From the NCBI GenBank assembly GCA_013180625.2, contig SNVD02008000.1, positions 248,001 through 312,000 on the forward strand: a DNA stretch of 64,000 nt, in the 5' to 3' direction. Both the position numbers and the translations under genes were made by a program. Each line of letters begins with the position of its first letter. Position 1 is the first letter of the stretch. Below are positions 33,175 to 46,333 of this stretch, in pieces. The notes under the pieces were generated by a model. The model was not told where the DNA came from and made no database searches. It saw only the letters and a list, made by a program, of their open reading frames with translations. Origin of the DNA: Boswellia sacra. Taxonomy: Eukaryota; Streptophyta; Magnoliopsida; Sapindales; Burseraceae.

Positions 33175-34199
33175 CAGCTATCTAACCATTGATTCACAGT
33201 TCAGAGATAGCCACCTGATTGTCTAACGATGTCGATGACTATTAGGACAAAATAAGCCTATCGATCCTCCTATTGTGCGACTCTTTAATTTCTCAAATGC
33301 GTATCAACAAACTATTTCAAACATGAACTCTCAAAATTTTGTAGTTTGATTTAGAATTGAATAAATAATGATGTAAACATAAATTTGAACAAATTTGAAA
33401 TTTATCAAAATATGCATAGTACATGAAGCTAAAATAGAAGATTTCGCCAAATTTCTGAAAGTTATTTGCATTTTGATTGTATAACATAAGAGTTCATACA
33501 TAGAAACAAAATGAATGAAAGAAAACATGAAAGAAGCAGGTTGTGATAGTTTTCACTCATTGCCATCATTGTCAACATCAAATGAGAAGGTAGCAACCTA
33601 AGCTTGAAGACACTTAACCTCTTGCTGTAGACAAGCAAACTCCTGACAACTTATCTAACCATGCAAAAGAATCATATAGTTAGAAAAACTATTAAGACAA
33701 AAATCATGCATGAAGTATAGAGGGGTACTTTACTTGATACTAATGTGATATATGTAAAACATACCCATAACAAGTGGCCTGTATATGAAAAGCTCGTTCC
33801 ATGGAAGATCATGGCAGCTGCATCACATTGCATTTTTATTAGTGATAAAAAAATGATAGGAAACTTGGAAAGCATATGGTTAGAAGACTTACCAGACTAG
33901 TGTTCAATGGGACAAAGGGAACGTGTATGTTCAGATCTTTAATGATGACATGGCTACTGATCTATTTGTTATTATTTCATGTGCAAACGACATTACTGGT
34001 TTAAGCCTGGAGGTTACCAATCACATGACTGACTAGAATAGCTAGAGCATTTGGAGAAGTTGGAGGTGGATGGAGCTGTTGAACAGTAGTGGAAAAGGAA
34101 GTTGATGTACTAATACATATAAAGGAGGCTCTGGATCTCTCCACACGATGAGCTGAAGAACTACTAAGAGGATGAGGGATCTCATCAACAGATCAACTA
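33175..34199. other. Unassigned AT-rich sequence
   Basis: It does not continue the gypsy pol expected beyond copia B, and I find no family motif. Short minus-strand frames near 33200-33300 (GGSIGLFCPNSH) may be more of the mobile-domain pseudogene to the right, but this is not supported well. Confidence 0.3.
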
Positions 34200-35682
34200 G
34201 GCCTAGTGTGTAACAGAGTGGCTCAAACCTATTCGATATAAGAAGTCATCATCTATGGGAACTTGATCGTGTTCAAGTAAAACCCAATCGTGTAATCTGA
34301 AACATCTAGATCTATGGCCAAATCAGTCGAATCTATCATCAAAATATGGGCTTCTGTACCAATCCTACACACGATCACCCAAATGGTACATCATGTTGTT
34401 CATGTAAGGAAGGAGGATGAGATAGTAGTTGAATGGGGAAGCGATCCTCATAGCTGCGGACCAGTTCTCCTAATGTTCCCACCACTCAGAGTGAATATGT
34501 GAAGAATAAAGAAGCATATTAAGATTGTGATGTAAATGAAAATACTGGCTATAGTGTCTTTTACCTTGTCCCAGGCCATGATATGGATGTAATTGTGAAA
34601 GAAGTCTAATTCATGAGACCTTTTGAGCTCCATACAATATGCAACCCACCTTCTTATCCATGGGAAGGAAGAATCCTTACAAGTAAGAAGTGGGAAAGGT
34701 CAAACACTCAACTCATATGCCAACATTTATCATGAATAGCACAGAATCAGAAATGGAGTTCATATAGACAAAACACAAAGGCGTAGAAAAGAAAGAAGTT
34801 ATCTCGAAAAACGGAGCAAACCTAGTAATCCTAGCAATGCCTTCACAGGCTCGATCCAAACCAAAATATAATTTGCTCAGAGCAACACAACCCCGGTCGA
34901 AATCTCTCACTCAATCAAGATCCTGGAGGGTCAGAAGTAGAGTCAAGAAGGTGGTGTTTGATGCATTAGCAAAGAGCGTTGAATCGAGTAGGCACACAAT
35001 GAAGTTGCATGCATACTGGTCCACTTCGACCCGAGTCAAGTTGGATCTTCGCTTCCAATATTCATATAGGGGAGCATATCAAATTGTAACATAATTTTTG
35101 ACTTTTAGCTCACACCTAAAAAGCTGTTGGATCAAGTTTTGCTAATATCTTGAGTCTGCGATACAGGCATCAATAGGAATCATTTCACCGCCATATGAAA
35201 GGTTGATCAAAGCGACAATATCTAAGGGTGTGGTAGTCATTTCACCAATCGAAAGATAAAATGTGTGGGTCGTGTCCATCCACCTCTCACACAAGGCAGT
35301 TAATGCTCAACGATCATTATATTGAGGTTGTGTAGAAGACAAGTTATAAACTCATTGGAACCAGTAGCAGCGATCCTAATCCTAACAGCTTCATTCACTA
35401 TTTCCAAAAAGCAACTATAGGCTCTAATAAATGACCCACACATCTTGTTCTCATGATAATCCTAAGGCTAGAAATCAAAGTCTCTACCTAAATACATGCC
35501 TACAAAATCCTAAGAAAATGGAAAAAAATGAAAAACAAAGAAAAATACATACGAAGTTGATTACGTTGGGAAACCATGTCATAGATAATAGGCACCTCCT
35601 AGTCCTTCGGAAGACTATTCAATGTTGATTTATAGATTGGATCACTCTCATTCAAGTCAAGATGGACTAAATGATCAACCAT
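34200..35682 (-). pseudogene. Plant mobile domain (aminotransferase-like, PMD) gene remnant
   Basis: The minus strand from ATG 35680-35682 reads MVDHLVHLDLNESDPIY, then after shifts ATGSNEFITCLLHN, ALTALCERWMDTTHTFYL, IGEMTTTPLDIVALINLSYGG (about 35300-35160), MRDFDRGCVALSKLYFGLDRA (near 34900) and ELDFFHNYIHIM (34620). The ERW...THTF and GEMTxTPLDxxxLxxL pattern, then RDFDR..ALSKLY, follows the order of the plant mobile domain found in MAIN-like genes and in transposons. At least four stops or shifts break it. What carried it here is not visible: no LTR or terminal repeat pairs with it. Confidence 0.6.
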
Positions 35683-35924
35683 TAGAGAAAGGGAGTCAAG
35701 ACAAAGATGTACGAGAAAACCAAAAGAAAATCAAATGAAAAACAGAGAATCTACATGCAAATGAAACGTTGAGAAGACGAAAGGGCTTTATGTAAGCCCC
35801 AGACCACCGAGTGGCAATCAAACCATCGATTGGTTATTAACTAACTATCAGACAACTATTAAACTATTTGATAGTCAGGCAATTGCTTGACAGTTGACTG
35901 GCTGCCCCTTGGATGAGGGGTAGA

Positions 35925-36115
35925 AGAGGATAAGAAGAGAAAGAAGAAAAGAAAGAAAGATAAAAGATTAAAAGGGGAAGAAAGAAAGAGAAAATGAAAG
36001 GAAAAGAAATGAAAAGAAAGAGAGAAGGAAGAGAAGAGAAAAATAGAAAAAAAAGAGAAAAGGAAGAAAGAAAAGAAGAAAAGAGAGAAGAAAGGAAAAG
36101 GAAAGCGGAAGAAAA
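35925..36115. repeat. Purine-rich low-complexity tract (GAAAG/AAGAG)
   Basis: About 190 bp of almost pure A and G on the plus strand. The Phe/Ser-rich frame on the opposite strand is an artefact of this composition. Confidence 0.9.
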
Positions 36116-36689
36116 CTTTTACGTCAGCCTTAAAACTTTGATAAAATCTTTGAAGCATTTCGGTGGTTAGCACCTAGCCATGACAACAGTTTAGCAACTC
36201 ATAAAGAAAGGATAGCATCAATTGGATGAAATCCTAAAACGGTCCACACGAGTAAAGAATTCCCCGAGAGAATAGAAAGTAGAGTTGTTGAAAACATACT
36301 ATGTGAGGTAAAAATTCAAATTAATTCGAAATCATTAAGAGGTTTAATATTTTGCAGAAGCTTACAAGCACAATGGAGAAATCACCAATGAATAAGAGAA
36401 TCAACAACACTTTCCCCAATGGATTAGAAGGAATTAAGAATAGAAGCAAGCATACTTGGACATGAAACCCGTTGAATACAAAATCTGGAGTAGATTAAAG
36501 TAGGTTGAAGAATACTTAGAAGACGGGCATGAAACCCAACGAATGCAAATTTTGAAGAAATCATAGAAAGTACAAAGGGTAGTTATTAGCCAAAGGCATG
36601 AAGAATGTGAAGGTCTAAAGACCACGAGGCAGTACATGGAGAATGTTTTCCTAGTGGGCATGCATTAGAAGAAAACACTAAGAAATAGG

Positions 36690-37140
36690 TATACTTAACA
36701 GTGTTCTAAGCCCTTAGAATAGGCACAAGCCCTAAGAAGAGGCGCACTAAAGAGTGTTAAAAATCCTAATAAGTGAACTTAAAAGTGTTTTAATCTCATA
36801 GAAGAGGCACAAGCTCTAAGAATAGGCGCACTAAAGAGTGTTTAAAATGTTAAAAAGTGGGTGCATTGAAGAGTATTAGAAACCCTAAGAAGTAGGTGTA
36901 CTCAAGAGTGCTAGAAACCCTAAGAAGTAGGTGCACTGAGGAGTGTTTTATCATAGCATCATCAATATGCTTTCTAGCCCTTGAGATGGCACATCTGCCC
37001 TTAGATTGGCACATTAGCCCTTGAATGGACACATCCACCCTTAGATGGACAAAATAGCCATTAGATAAGCACATTAGCACTTGAATAAGCACATCTACTC
37101 TCAGAATGGACACCTTATTACTTGAATGGGTGCACTTTAT
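36690..37140. repeat. Two adjoining sets of degenerate tandem repeats
   Basis: About 36690-36950 has copies of a unit like GCACTAAAGAGTGTTAGAAA with CCTAAGAAGTAGGT, spaced roughly 40-60 bp. About 36970-37140 has a second motif, AGCCCTTGAATGGACACATC and variants, roughly every 18-20 bp with a 37-bp higher order. The units are diverged, so the array is old. Confidence 0.7.
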
Positions 37141-38117
37141 TGTAGGAGAAGAAGAGGAGATGGAAATGGTGTGAGATTGATGGAATAAAGATGAAGATGT
37201 CAAGACAAAAAAAATGGAAGGATGAAGCGAAAGTATTTTGTCGATCTTTGTGTCTCAAAAACCTCTCCAAAGTGGGGAATAAGCTATAGACGCTTAAATT
37301 TTGAGCCTCAATGACGAAAATAAAGTTATGCCAAGCAAGAGAAAAAAATTGATCGAAATGCCCTTTATACTAACTAAGAAAAAATGACTAAATGCATGAA
37401 TATACTTATAGAGGATCAATAGATATTGAATAGGCTCGCATATGGTGGTAAAAAATACATCATCTATTGAGTTTCAAATTGACCATTTGTACTTGATATT
37501 TGAATTCATGGATGTATGTAATATTTTTATAATTTATTATTGAAAAGCAAAGCGATCTAATCCTCTTCCCCTTCCCCCATGTTTGACAAAAATGTAACTC
37601 TACTCTCCTCCCTCTTTTTGTGGATGATTATATAATTTTTTTTTTTTGAAGAATCACCTCACATTTAAAGAAGATAAAAAGGGAATGTATACATAAAATC
37701 AACTACTTAAATGGACCAAATAACAAAATTAGTTATTCCTATTTGGTATTCCCTAGTGGAGTCCGGATCTTGATCCCGACAGATCGAATGACTCGTACCT
37801 AACTTCTCGATCCCATCTTTGAAGGGATGACTGTAGCTTAGTTCCTAAAACAAGGGATTGGATTGCCCCCATTCATTCCCAATTGAATAATTGGTTGGCG
37901 ACTCCATTTCTTCAAACATGCCAATGGCTCGTTTGTGTTCTCTTGAGTCTCGAAAGAGATTTTGATACAGTGTTGTGACCGAAAAAACTCTTCTGGGATG
38001 AAAATACTGTTCACAAACAAGCTTACGAGTACATGATTAGAAACATAATAGGAGAATTTATATTTGCTTTGATATATGATAGGAAATAGCATAAAATGTG
38101 TAAATTATCTTAATCAC
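37141..38117. other. Unassigned sequence before CACTA element A
   Basis: No convincing gene. A segment near 37750-37920 with CTAGTGGAGTCC and TTGGTTGGCGACTCC resembles pieces often seen near gypsy LTR ends, but I cannot delimit an element. Confidence 0.3.
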
Positions 38118-38812
38118 CACTATAAGAAAAATGCTCATATTTGACGATCAAAGGATGCCAAAATTTATATATTTGGCGGTCAACAAAGTTACACCAATGA
38201 CACTGCCAAATGTAATCAATTTGGCGGTCAGTCAAAACGCCAAATATGATCGCAACCATACTTCTCACATAAAAGAGCCAAGTATGGTCATGCACAATTT
38301 GGTGGGAACTCGACCATATTCGTTACTTTTTTAGTCAAATTTGGATGCTTATAACGGTAACTTTTTTGAATTTGTCACTTATTTGGCACTTCAAGCCCAA
38401 TATTTATGCCTTTGTACAAGTAATTTCTTTGAATTTTTTACTTATTTGGCACTCTTTGCCCGATAAATATGCGTACATATTTTTAAGTTGCCATATTTGA
38501 CTTTTTATGGTCGCCTAATATTGTGAACAATTTGGCAGGAAACCAACCATGTTAATCACTTTTCTAGCCAAATTTGGATGCATGCAACGATAACTTTTTT
38601 GAATTTGTTACTTATTTGGCACTTTAGGTTCGATAAATATGGCTTTGTACTGGTATTTTTTTTGAATTGTTTACTTATTTGGCACTCTTTGTCCGATAAA
38701 TATAGCTATGTATTTTTAATTTGAACATATTTTGCCTTTTTCGACTGCCTAATATTGTAGAAATGGATAAAAAAATATATAATACTTGGCTTATAGATAT
38801 CCGCCAAGTATT
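38118..38812. repeat. CACTA A left terminal and subterminal repeats
   Basis: The terminus is followed by direct and inverted copies of TTTGGCGGTC and CGCCAAATATG up to about 38250, then two long near-direct copies with TTACTTATTTGGCACT and CCGATAAATATG. It closes with an inverted pair AATACTTGGC ... GCCAAGTATT (38781-38812). These are the places where CACTA transposase or TNPA-like proteins bind in studied elements. Confidence 0.8.
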
Positions 38813-40137
38813 ATATATATATTTATATATATATATGTTCTATATATTTGTAAAAACAAGTATGTCAAAATTTTTAAAGAACACAATTCATTGAAATTCA
38901 ACTCTCAAAACATATTAATCAATAAACAAATTAACCGAGCAGGAACACATATACCTACAAAATCAATTACTCCTACAACAGAACAGCAACACTTGAGCAA
39001 CTTCACTACTTACTTCATCATGTAATCCATGCCTTTATCCATTTGCAAAATCAAATGATGCTTTCAAATCAAAACATTCAAATTAAGCACCACGTGCACA
39101 TGAACTAAAACATTCAAAGCACTTCACCAGCAACTAAGTCATTATATAAAACAACTAAAACAGCAAATCATCAATAATAGCTTCATCTCCACTTGAATCA
39201 AACTAAGTCATTATATAAAGTCACGAAAACAACACATCAGCAACACATATATATCAACTAAACAAATTAACACTTCACCACCACTATACTATTTTCAATC
39301 AGGTTAAGAAATTCATCAACACTAGCCTCAAAGCAACTAGTTTGCTCATACAAAGGAATGATATATAGCAACTAAAACAATATACAATTGCAACACATAT
39401 ATATCAAGTAAAGAAATTAACACTTTACTAGCATCATACAGTCTTCAATTAGATTTAGAAATAATATATACCATCTATGAACACAGTTGTCAACCATAGC
39501 ATCCAACCAATTAAATGGAAATTTATTTAATGTAAAGCAAAGACATATACCTGGAACTAGCAACTAAACTAGCTGTAACTCCTTTAAGTGAATCAACTAC
39601 TAGTTATAAATCATGATCTTTTCAATTGCTCATTCAAATATGCCTGCTTTCAAAGCATAGAAAAACATAGTGAATTAACAAGAACTTTGAAACACAAAAT
39701 GAATGATCAAACAAATCTGTTAGTAATAAACCATGCTTAGTAAAAAGCCATATTCAACTTTACTAACATATATGTAAGCAGAGTATTCCAAAAATCTTTA
39801 CATAAGAGTTTCTAGATTTGTTAACAAAAAAGCCTTAAATGATTGATCATGTTAAAATGGTTCCTATCCATCCACATCCATATTGCTCTTTTCATCTTGT
39901 AATTGTTGAACTAGAAAAATCAACAAATCCATCAGCATCTAAATCTTCAAACCAAAAAGTCAGCATCTACATCTTTAAAATAACATTCAAATTTGTTAGT
40001 CTTCCATCTGCAACAAAAAAAAAAAAACATAACATCAACCAGAACCAAAGATGCATCAAATTAGTTACATATACTCAAGAAATCCACAAAAAAACATACT
40101 CATACAAATGAATTATACTTGTAAATTACTTATTGTT
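38813..40137. other. CACTA A 3' non-coding sequence
   Basis: AT-rich sequence with no gene seen, between the subterminal repeats and the stop of the Ulp1-type gene at 40138. Repeated short phrases such as GCAACACATATATATCAA (about 39240 and 39396) occur. Confidence 0.5.
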
Positions 40138-40329
40138 TCACTTTTTGTTGGCAAGTTGGTCTAGAATGACGACAGATACATGGTTTGCCCACTCAATTCT
40201 AATGTCATTCATCTCATTTTCACTATATTGTTCCTTGTAATTGAACTAAAATATAATCATGTACATCAATATTACTATCTTATGACTAAACCATTGAGAA
40301 AATAATTTATTGATTCATTGTCATCTAAC

Positions 40330-40422
40330 CTTCTCAGAGAGGATTGTAGGATCTACTATGATCTCTTTCATGTATGTAAGTATATAATATCCACATTCTA
40401 TTGATCCCTCCTATCTTGGTCC
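40330..40422 (-). other. Exon with Ulp1 catalytic cysteine motif
   Basis: Bounded by AG (acceptor, 40424-40423) and GT (donor, 40329-40328) on the minus strand. It reads EGSIECGYYILTYMKEI; in Ulp1/SENP-type proteases, Q-x(3-6)-C-G before hydrophobic residues carries the oxyanion Gln and catalytic Cys. Here the expected Gln codon is TAG (40411-40413), so one base probably separates it from an intact site. Confidence 0.7.
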
Positions 40423-43400
40423 CTAATTATGCAAAAACCAATGTTATTGCCTAACAAACACTACTTGAAATAGATGAAATTTCTAAAAAGCTATAATTAA
40501 TCAAATTAAATTAATTTATATTATACCTTTACTGTTATCCATGGATTTTTCTTCTTCATATTTTTGTTCATTGCGGATCGCCACATCATGAATCCTTTGA
40601 AGACACATAATTGCAGTTTGAAGAATTATTTTTACACATCCTTGAATTTTGATGACTAGAAATTATGGCAAAAACTCACTAGTTAATTACTTTCTTAGCA
40701 CCTTCTTGAATCACTTTCCTCAAGGAATCTATATGGAATATCCTTAAAGAGGATAGGTGAAGAACAATCAAAGTCCAATGGTATCTACATATTGGAAACA
40801 AATAAACCCAAGTCAATAAGAGTACAAATTGCTAGTTCAGTTATAAATACAACAAAGAAAACTCACCTAGGGTTGTAAGGAATGCACACAATCTCTATTT
40901 TTAAATTTTTCCAGCTTGTTTGCAAGTGATTGAGACATTTGTAGACACAACTGCTTTTTCTTCAATTTGTTTGCACGTATTGTTTCAGGTTGAATAAACT
41001 CAAACTTTATTGATATTGATCCACAATCACATGCGCCATACAAATAACTACACATAATAATCAATAATGAATCAATTTATTGTACAAAAGATATGAAGTG
41101 AGACATTGAAATAATCTTTAACAACACAGTGTAAACCACTGTAAGTGAGAATTCAAAGCCTCATATAAATTGTAAGACAATTATGACTAAGCTCTTTAAA
41201 ATCAATCATGCAATACATGTCAGAATAAGACAAGAATGTTTTCACTGGATAGCCAAAAAACCCATCATTAAAATGGATTTCAAGTGTAGTTTCTTTTTCT
41301 ACCACAATTTTCATGAGCGCTTCAAAATGGGTAATAGGTTGAGGCTTGTCAGTGATACATTTCGGTAAGATATTAGCTTGAAACCCCTTTAACTCCATGC
41401 TTAGTTTTTTTTTTTTTTTGGGTGATGCTTCACTTGAGTCCTTTACAAGTGCAAATAAACGCTATTAGTTACTATATGTTATAGAACAATAATACAAATA
41501 ATGCTAAATTAACGGAGACCATGATAATCAATTCTTTACCCCAAACCATATAACAAGTAGATGCGTTGGCCATAGCACATAACAACCACATGCCTCATAT
41601 CAAATGATTGTGTCATCACTTTTCTTTTGAATGGGTAGAAGGGTATATCGATCATAGGCTTGATCAAGTGACACAATGAGATTTGGAGTTAAATCTTTCT
41701 AGATGGTTTGGTGACCAAAATGATTCCACCCTCTTCCACTTTCAAATCATAGTATTTCCCCTAAGTCATAGCATCAAATCGTATGTCAACATTCTATTTA
41801 TACTCAAATAGCGATGACACAAATTTTTAGATAATATAAGGAAATAAAACCCTACTACAGTGGTACCTTTATATTTTCAAAACTAGTTTTTGGTTTTCGG
41901 GTTCCTCGTTGCCACTGTCTGACAAATCTTCCAAATCTAACTTCTTCCAACTTTTGAAGTGCTACATTTTCTTGTCAACTAAACCTCGTCTTCTTTTAAT
42001 GTATTTGAAGTTGGAGTCTGTATAAAATCATCAAAAGCTTTGTTGTGGTTCCTTTTCCACTTGTTACAATTTACTTGAGCTAGCGGACTTAAAAATTGCG
42101 ACTTCACTCCTAAGTCTTCGTATATCATCATCTCTTTCCCTTTGTTGCCTCTCCAACTCATGTACATTTTTGTCTGTCTCATAATTCCCATGAACACTTT
42201 TAAAATATTAAGTTGGTGTGACAAATCTCCCAACCCCTCTCACCTGACCCCTATGCTCTGGTTTGTCCAATGCTTGGGTGAGTATATCATTCCCTGACGA
42301 TATGTCTATCTCACTTTATTGAAGCTGCCCCTTCAACTCTTCCTACAACAAACAATCCATGCATTAAATCAGCAAACAACTAATGCACCATTACTTAGAA
42401 TAAGTATTGGAAAAAAAGAAATCATGAAAATCTCACTAGGTCATAAAGCACCCCTACAAAAGGGATGTATGCACATGTGCATAATTTAGAATCACCCAAT
42501 CTATTATTATACTCGTCCACACATTTTTACAAATGCTTAAAAAGGAACCTTATAACACTTGCTGACTAATCTAATACATCCATTTGCATGCATTTGTAGT
42601 TGAATATGGTTTATAAATACAACTTTAATGACATTACAAGATAGGAAAACAAGTTATGGCTGCATATGACAACATATATTTAAAAATTAGCATCAACTTA
42701 ATTTACCCTTGATTGCATATCATGAATATACAAATACTGATAACCAACTCAAATGTGCAAGGTTGTAAATAAATCAAACTAGGGAGCCAACCTAACATGT
42801 CAATGAAGGAAATGTGGATTACCTATTTCTATATTCAATTTTAGCAAAATAAATATGTTGACCTGATAGGAAATTTCAATCTTTCATAACCATATATACT
42901 AGCCAAAGCAAAATTCTTAAGATTAAGGAACTTTCAAATAATTCCAATAACAAATGTTTTTTTTTTTTAAATTACAGAAACATTCAAATAAACTTTTATG
43001 TCAGCAAGGAAATAACGTTCCAATTTCAAAACAAATATAAGATACATAGTTGACCAAAATTTATCATCCCTACTTCTAGTTCATAAATACATTAATTTAG
43101 GTAGGAGATCCTACTTAATGCTTCATCATTCTGACTAAGATGAATATTTCACAGAAACTTAAATTGATATCTTTTACTTAAACATGCACAAAACCATGAA
43201 GTGGATTAAAAATGTCTACATCAATCACATTTATGTAGTTGATTTCAGAGCTTAACCTTAGAGCAACCGTTCAATTCGAAGATTAGCAAAGTCAATATAA
43301 TCCCCAAATTGACAATCTAACATTATGAAGCTCATGACAACATGCCAATGCAATAGTTATTTGATACTTTTTTCCCCCCTTGTTAATTTATTGTTAAATC

Positions 43401-43540
43401 AACAATTCATAATTCCATATCCACAATTTTGAATCCAGAATTAGAGATCCAATCTTTCCAACTCCTTACTTTTACATATTTGTTTCATGATCATATCACA
43501 ACTATATATCACCAAAAGTTACTAAAGTTCATTAATACTT

Positions 43541-43542
43541 CA

Positions 43543-43624
<82 letters not shown>

Positions 43625-43632
43625 ATATATAA
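43541..43632. repeat. Compound (AT)n(GT)n(AT)n microsatellite
   Basis: About 18 bases of AT, then 54 bases of GT (43561-43614), then GTATGTATGTATATATAT. It lies in an intron of the CACTA A second gene. The Cys/Val-repeat frame over it is an artefact. Confidence 0.97.
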
Positions 43633-44099
43633 ACAGACAATAAAATAGAATAAAATAAAATCTACCTGAATACAATGACTTTGCACATGTGCACAATTTG
43701 AATACAGTGTAGAATACTTACAATCTTCTCAATTACAGGAATGACATTGGGATGGTAATCCACATACTTTCTTTTTCGACCCCTTTTCCATAGTTCACAT
43801 CGATCAATAAGTGAATCCCAACTCCAGATTCAACCCGCGATAGTAAAATAATTTAGTCGTTAACATGAAGACTAAAGTGTAATGGGTTCAACAACTTATA
43901 ACAATATTATCATCAATCAATATATTGATTACCATCTCCTCTTTGATAGTTCCATATCCAGACTTGCCCATACAATGCTCGTACTTGTTCTCATAACGTC
44001 TTTCCCATTGTTGTTTACTATATTCCTTCATAAAGCAATATAACATAACCCCAAATGTAGGATATCCAAAAGATTCAAACATCATTGCAACCATAAACA

Positions 44100-45217
44100 G
44101 AAAAGTTCAATGACATAGGGAGAACAACATATTATTCCAATAAGGGTTGATTACTTTTAGAAGCATCTAAGTTATTTAAATAATTATCATGGATTGCATG
44201 GAAATTCCTAGATCTTCAAAGGTTTCACATGATTATAGGATGCAAATACATTAGTGCATTGTGGATTAATTAATCAAGAAAAAAACCATAAAATAATAGA
44301 AATAATAGCACTTTCACTTGGACATCTAAAGTAATTAAGTAAGCTTAATGTTCATAAATTGGCCAACATACTAAAAAGTTAAAATAAAAATAACCTTACA
44401 CAACATTCTCTTTATATGATTCAATTATTCATAGATACTTTTGCAACGAATACTTCCAATCTTAAACAAGCTTTGAACATATTATTTACAAATAAGGTAT
44501 GCAGAGTCAACGCTGAACAGGCACATGAGAATCAATTGAAATAGGATTGTCACAAATAGTCCAATAGTTTCAGTCATTGTGACTTTAAGAAATTACTGAT
44601 TATGATTAGCTTTCACTGCTACCTTTGCCAAATTTTGATTTGATTCATTGCACTTCCATTGACTTTAAGAAACTACTCTTAATCTCTTTCTAAATGTTTT
44701 AAAGGAATAAAATCAGTTAGTTGGGACATTTTAAAGTTGTTATTTTAAAGATGTTATTTTAAAGAAAAATAAGGAAAAATACTATGAGAATAAGGTATTT
44801 CACTTAAGTGCAATTCAGGTTTGTGGAACTAGCACGTAAAAATTTGACTCTATAGCCCTAAATTCACAATACAATCATAACGTCAAGAAGAACAAAAAAG
44901 AATATTCAAACTAAAGGTAACACATGATAATAAAACTTCACATGTACATGGAACAACTCTCATCCCACATTCAATTATGAACACAATAATTTTGAACAGA
45001 AGAAACTGCTAAAGCCACAACAAATGACAATATTAAATTTCAGATACCCTTTTACAAAATTTGCATGCAAGTAACACATATATGATGCATTGTTACCCAA
45101 TCTTTATTTATGCAGAATTAAATCTATAATTCCAAATAACCAATAACTTAAAGCATCCCAATCATATCTTATGTTGCATACAACTAAACTGAGGGGACAA
45201 ATTAATGATTAAAAGAT
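44100..45217. other. Intron-like sequence of CACTA A left of CACTA B
   Basis: AT-rich with no gene features. It ends in GAT (45215-45217), the left copy of the CACTA B target duplication. Confidence 0.5.
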
Positions 45218-45335
45218 CACTACAAGAAAAATAACCATATTTGGCGGTCTTAAAAACGCCACCAATGGCACCGCCAAATATAGTTAATTTGACAATATTT
45301 GGCTGTCGGTCAAAGTGACAAATATGTATCTAACT

Positions 45336-45472
45336 ATACTTGGCGGTCTTTGACCGCCAAGTATGATAGGTTAAAAAATTAAAAAAAAATATACTTGGCG
45401 GTCAAAAGACCGCCAAGTATAATAGTTTTAGAAATTAAAAAAAATACTTGGCAGTTTTTAACCGCCAAGTAT
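45336..45472. repeat. Three successive perfect or near-perfect hairpins, CACTA B subterminal region
   Basis: 45336-45364: ATACTTGGCGGTC, a 3-base loop, then its inverse complement (13-bp arms). 45391-45420: the same arms with a 4-base loop. 45444-45472: ATACTTGGCAGTT, 3-base loop, AACCGCCAAGTAT, with one mismatch. Spacing is about 53-55 bp between starts. Confidence 0.95.
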
Positions 45473-46333
45473 TTAAAAAAATTAATATATATAATAAATA
45501 TTTTAAAAATTTAATAAATTCATAATATATATAATAAGTATTTTAAAAATTTTAATAAATTCATAATATATAGAGCAAACTACAAAGAAACAATATGCTT
45601 TTTCAATTAGGAAGGGAAAAAAAATCTCGCTGCCTAATCTAAAAATAATAATTATAATTTGGATCATTCAAGGAAACCAATACAATAAAATAAAGAACCA
45701 TAATAAAATTAAAGAAGTTGGATTAAATTAAAAAAATGGTGGGGAAGTTTGGTTTCTGTAGTTTCAACAGACCTGCAAATAGATCAATCACAAATAGATC
45801 AATCTATTGAAAAAAGTATGAATCATCAATTCAGATTGGCAGCTTAAACATAATCTTCTATTGCACCATGTTTACTTTACATATATGTAAATTCCACATT
45901 ATGGATTTCATTAGTATGTTCCGCAACTAGAACAATGTATAATGCAACAGAGTTGTCAACTCTGACAACAATAGCAAACACCTGGACAAAGAAAAGGAAC
46001 CTAATATTCAAGCATAAAATCTACAAATCAAAGAAAGTATAAAAGTATGATGTGTGAATATGACAAGGAACATCTTTCAAATCTCTGTAAAACAGCTGGA
46101 CTTACCTTGAGCCTAGAAACTTCCATAATGCTAGAATACAGGAATTTTCTAGGCTAGAGCTAACATGACTAAAGTATTGGAAAAGTTATGTGACCTGTAT
46201 CTATGCCACAAGGTCTGCTATGTACTAAACGTGAATAATGGTGAAATTTAAAATAAAGTCGTAACCATTATTACCAATTCCAAGTGTAATCTTCTCAAGA
46301 TAATTTTTTGCTCAAGAGAGGATACACTCTTAC

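Noticed and set aside
35859..36173. Phe/Ser-rich open frame that looks like a membrane protein
   Set aside because: It lies over a purine-only tract; the residues follow from composition and no start context or homologue is seen.
36850..37203. 117-codon minus-strand frame with repeated LRVDV-like words
   Set aside because: It is a product of the degenerate tandem repeats; no independent support.
43429..43632. Open frame with Cys-Val repeats
   Set aside because: It is a translation of a (GT)n microsatellite.
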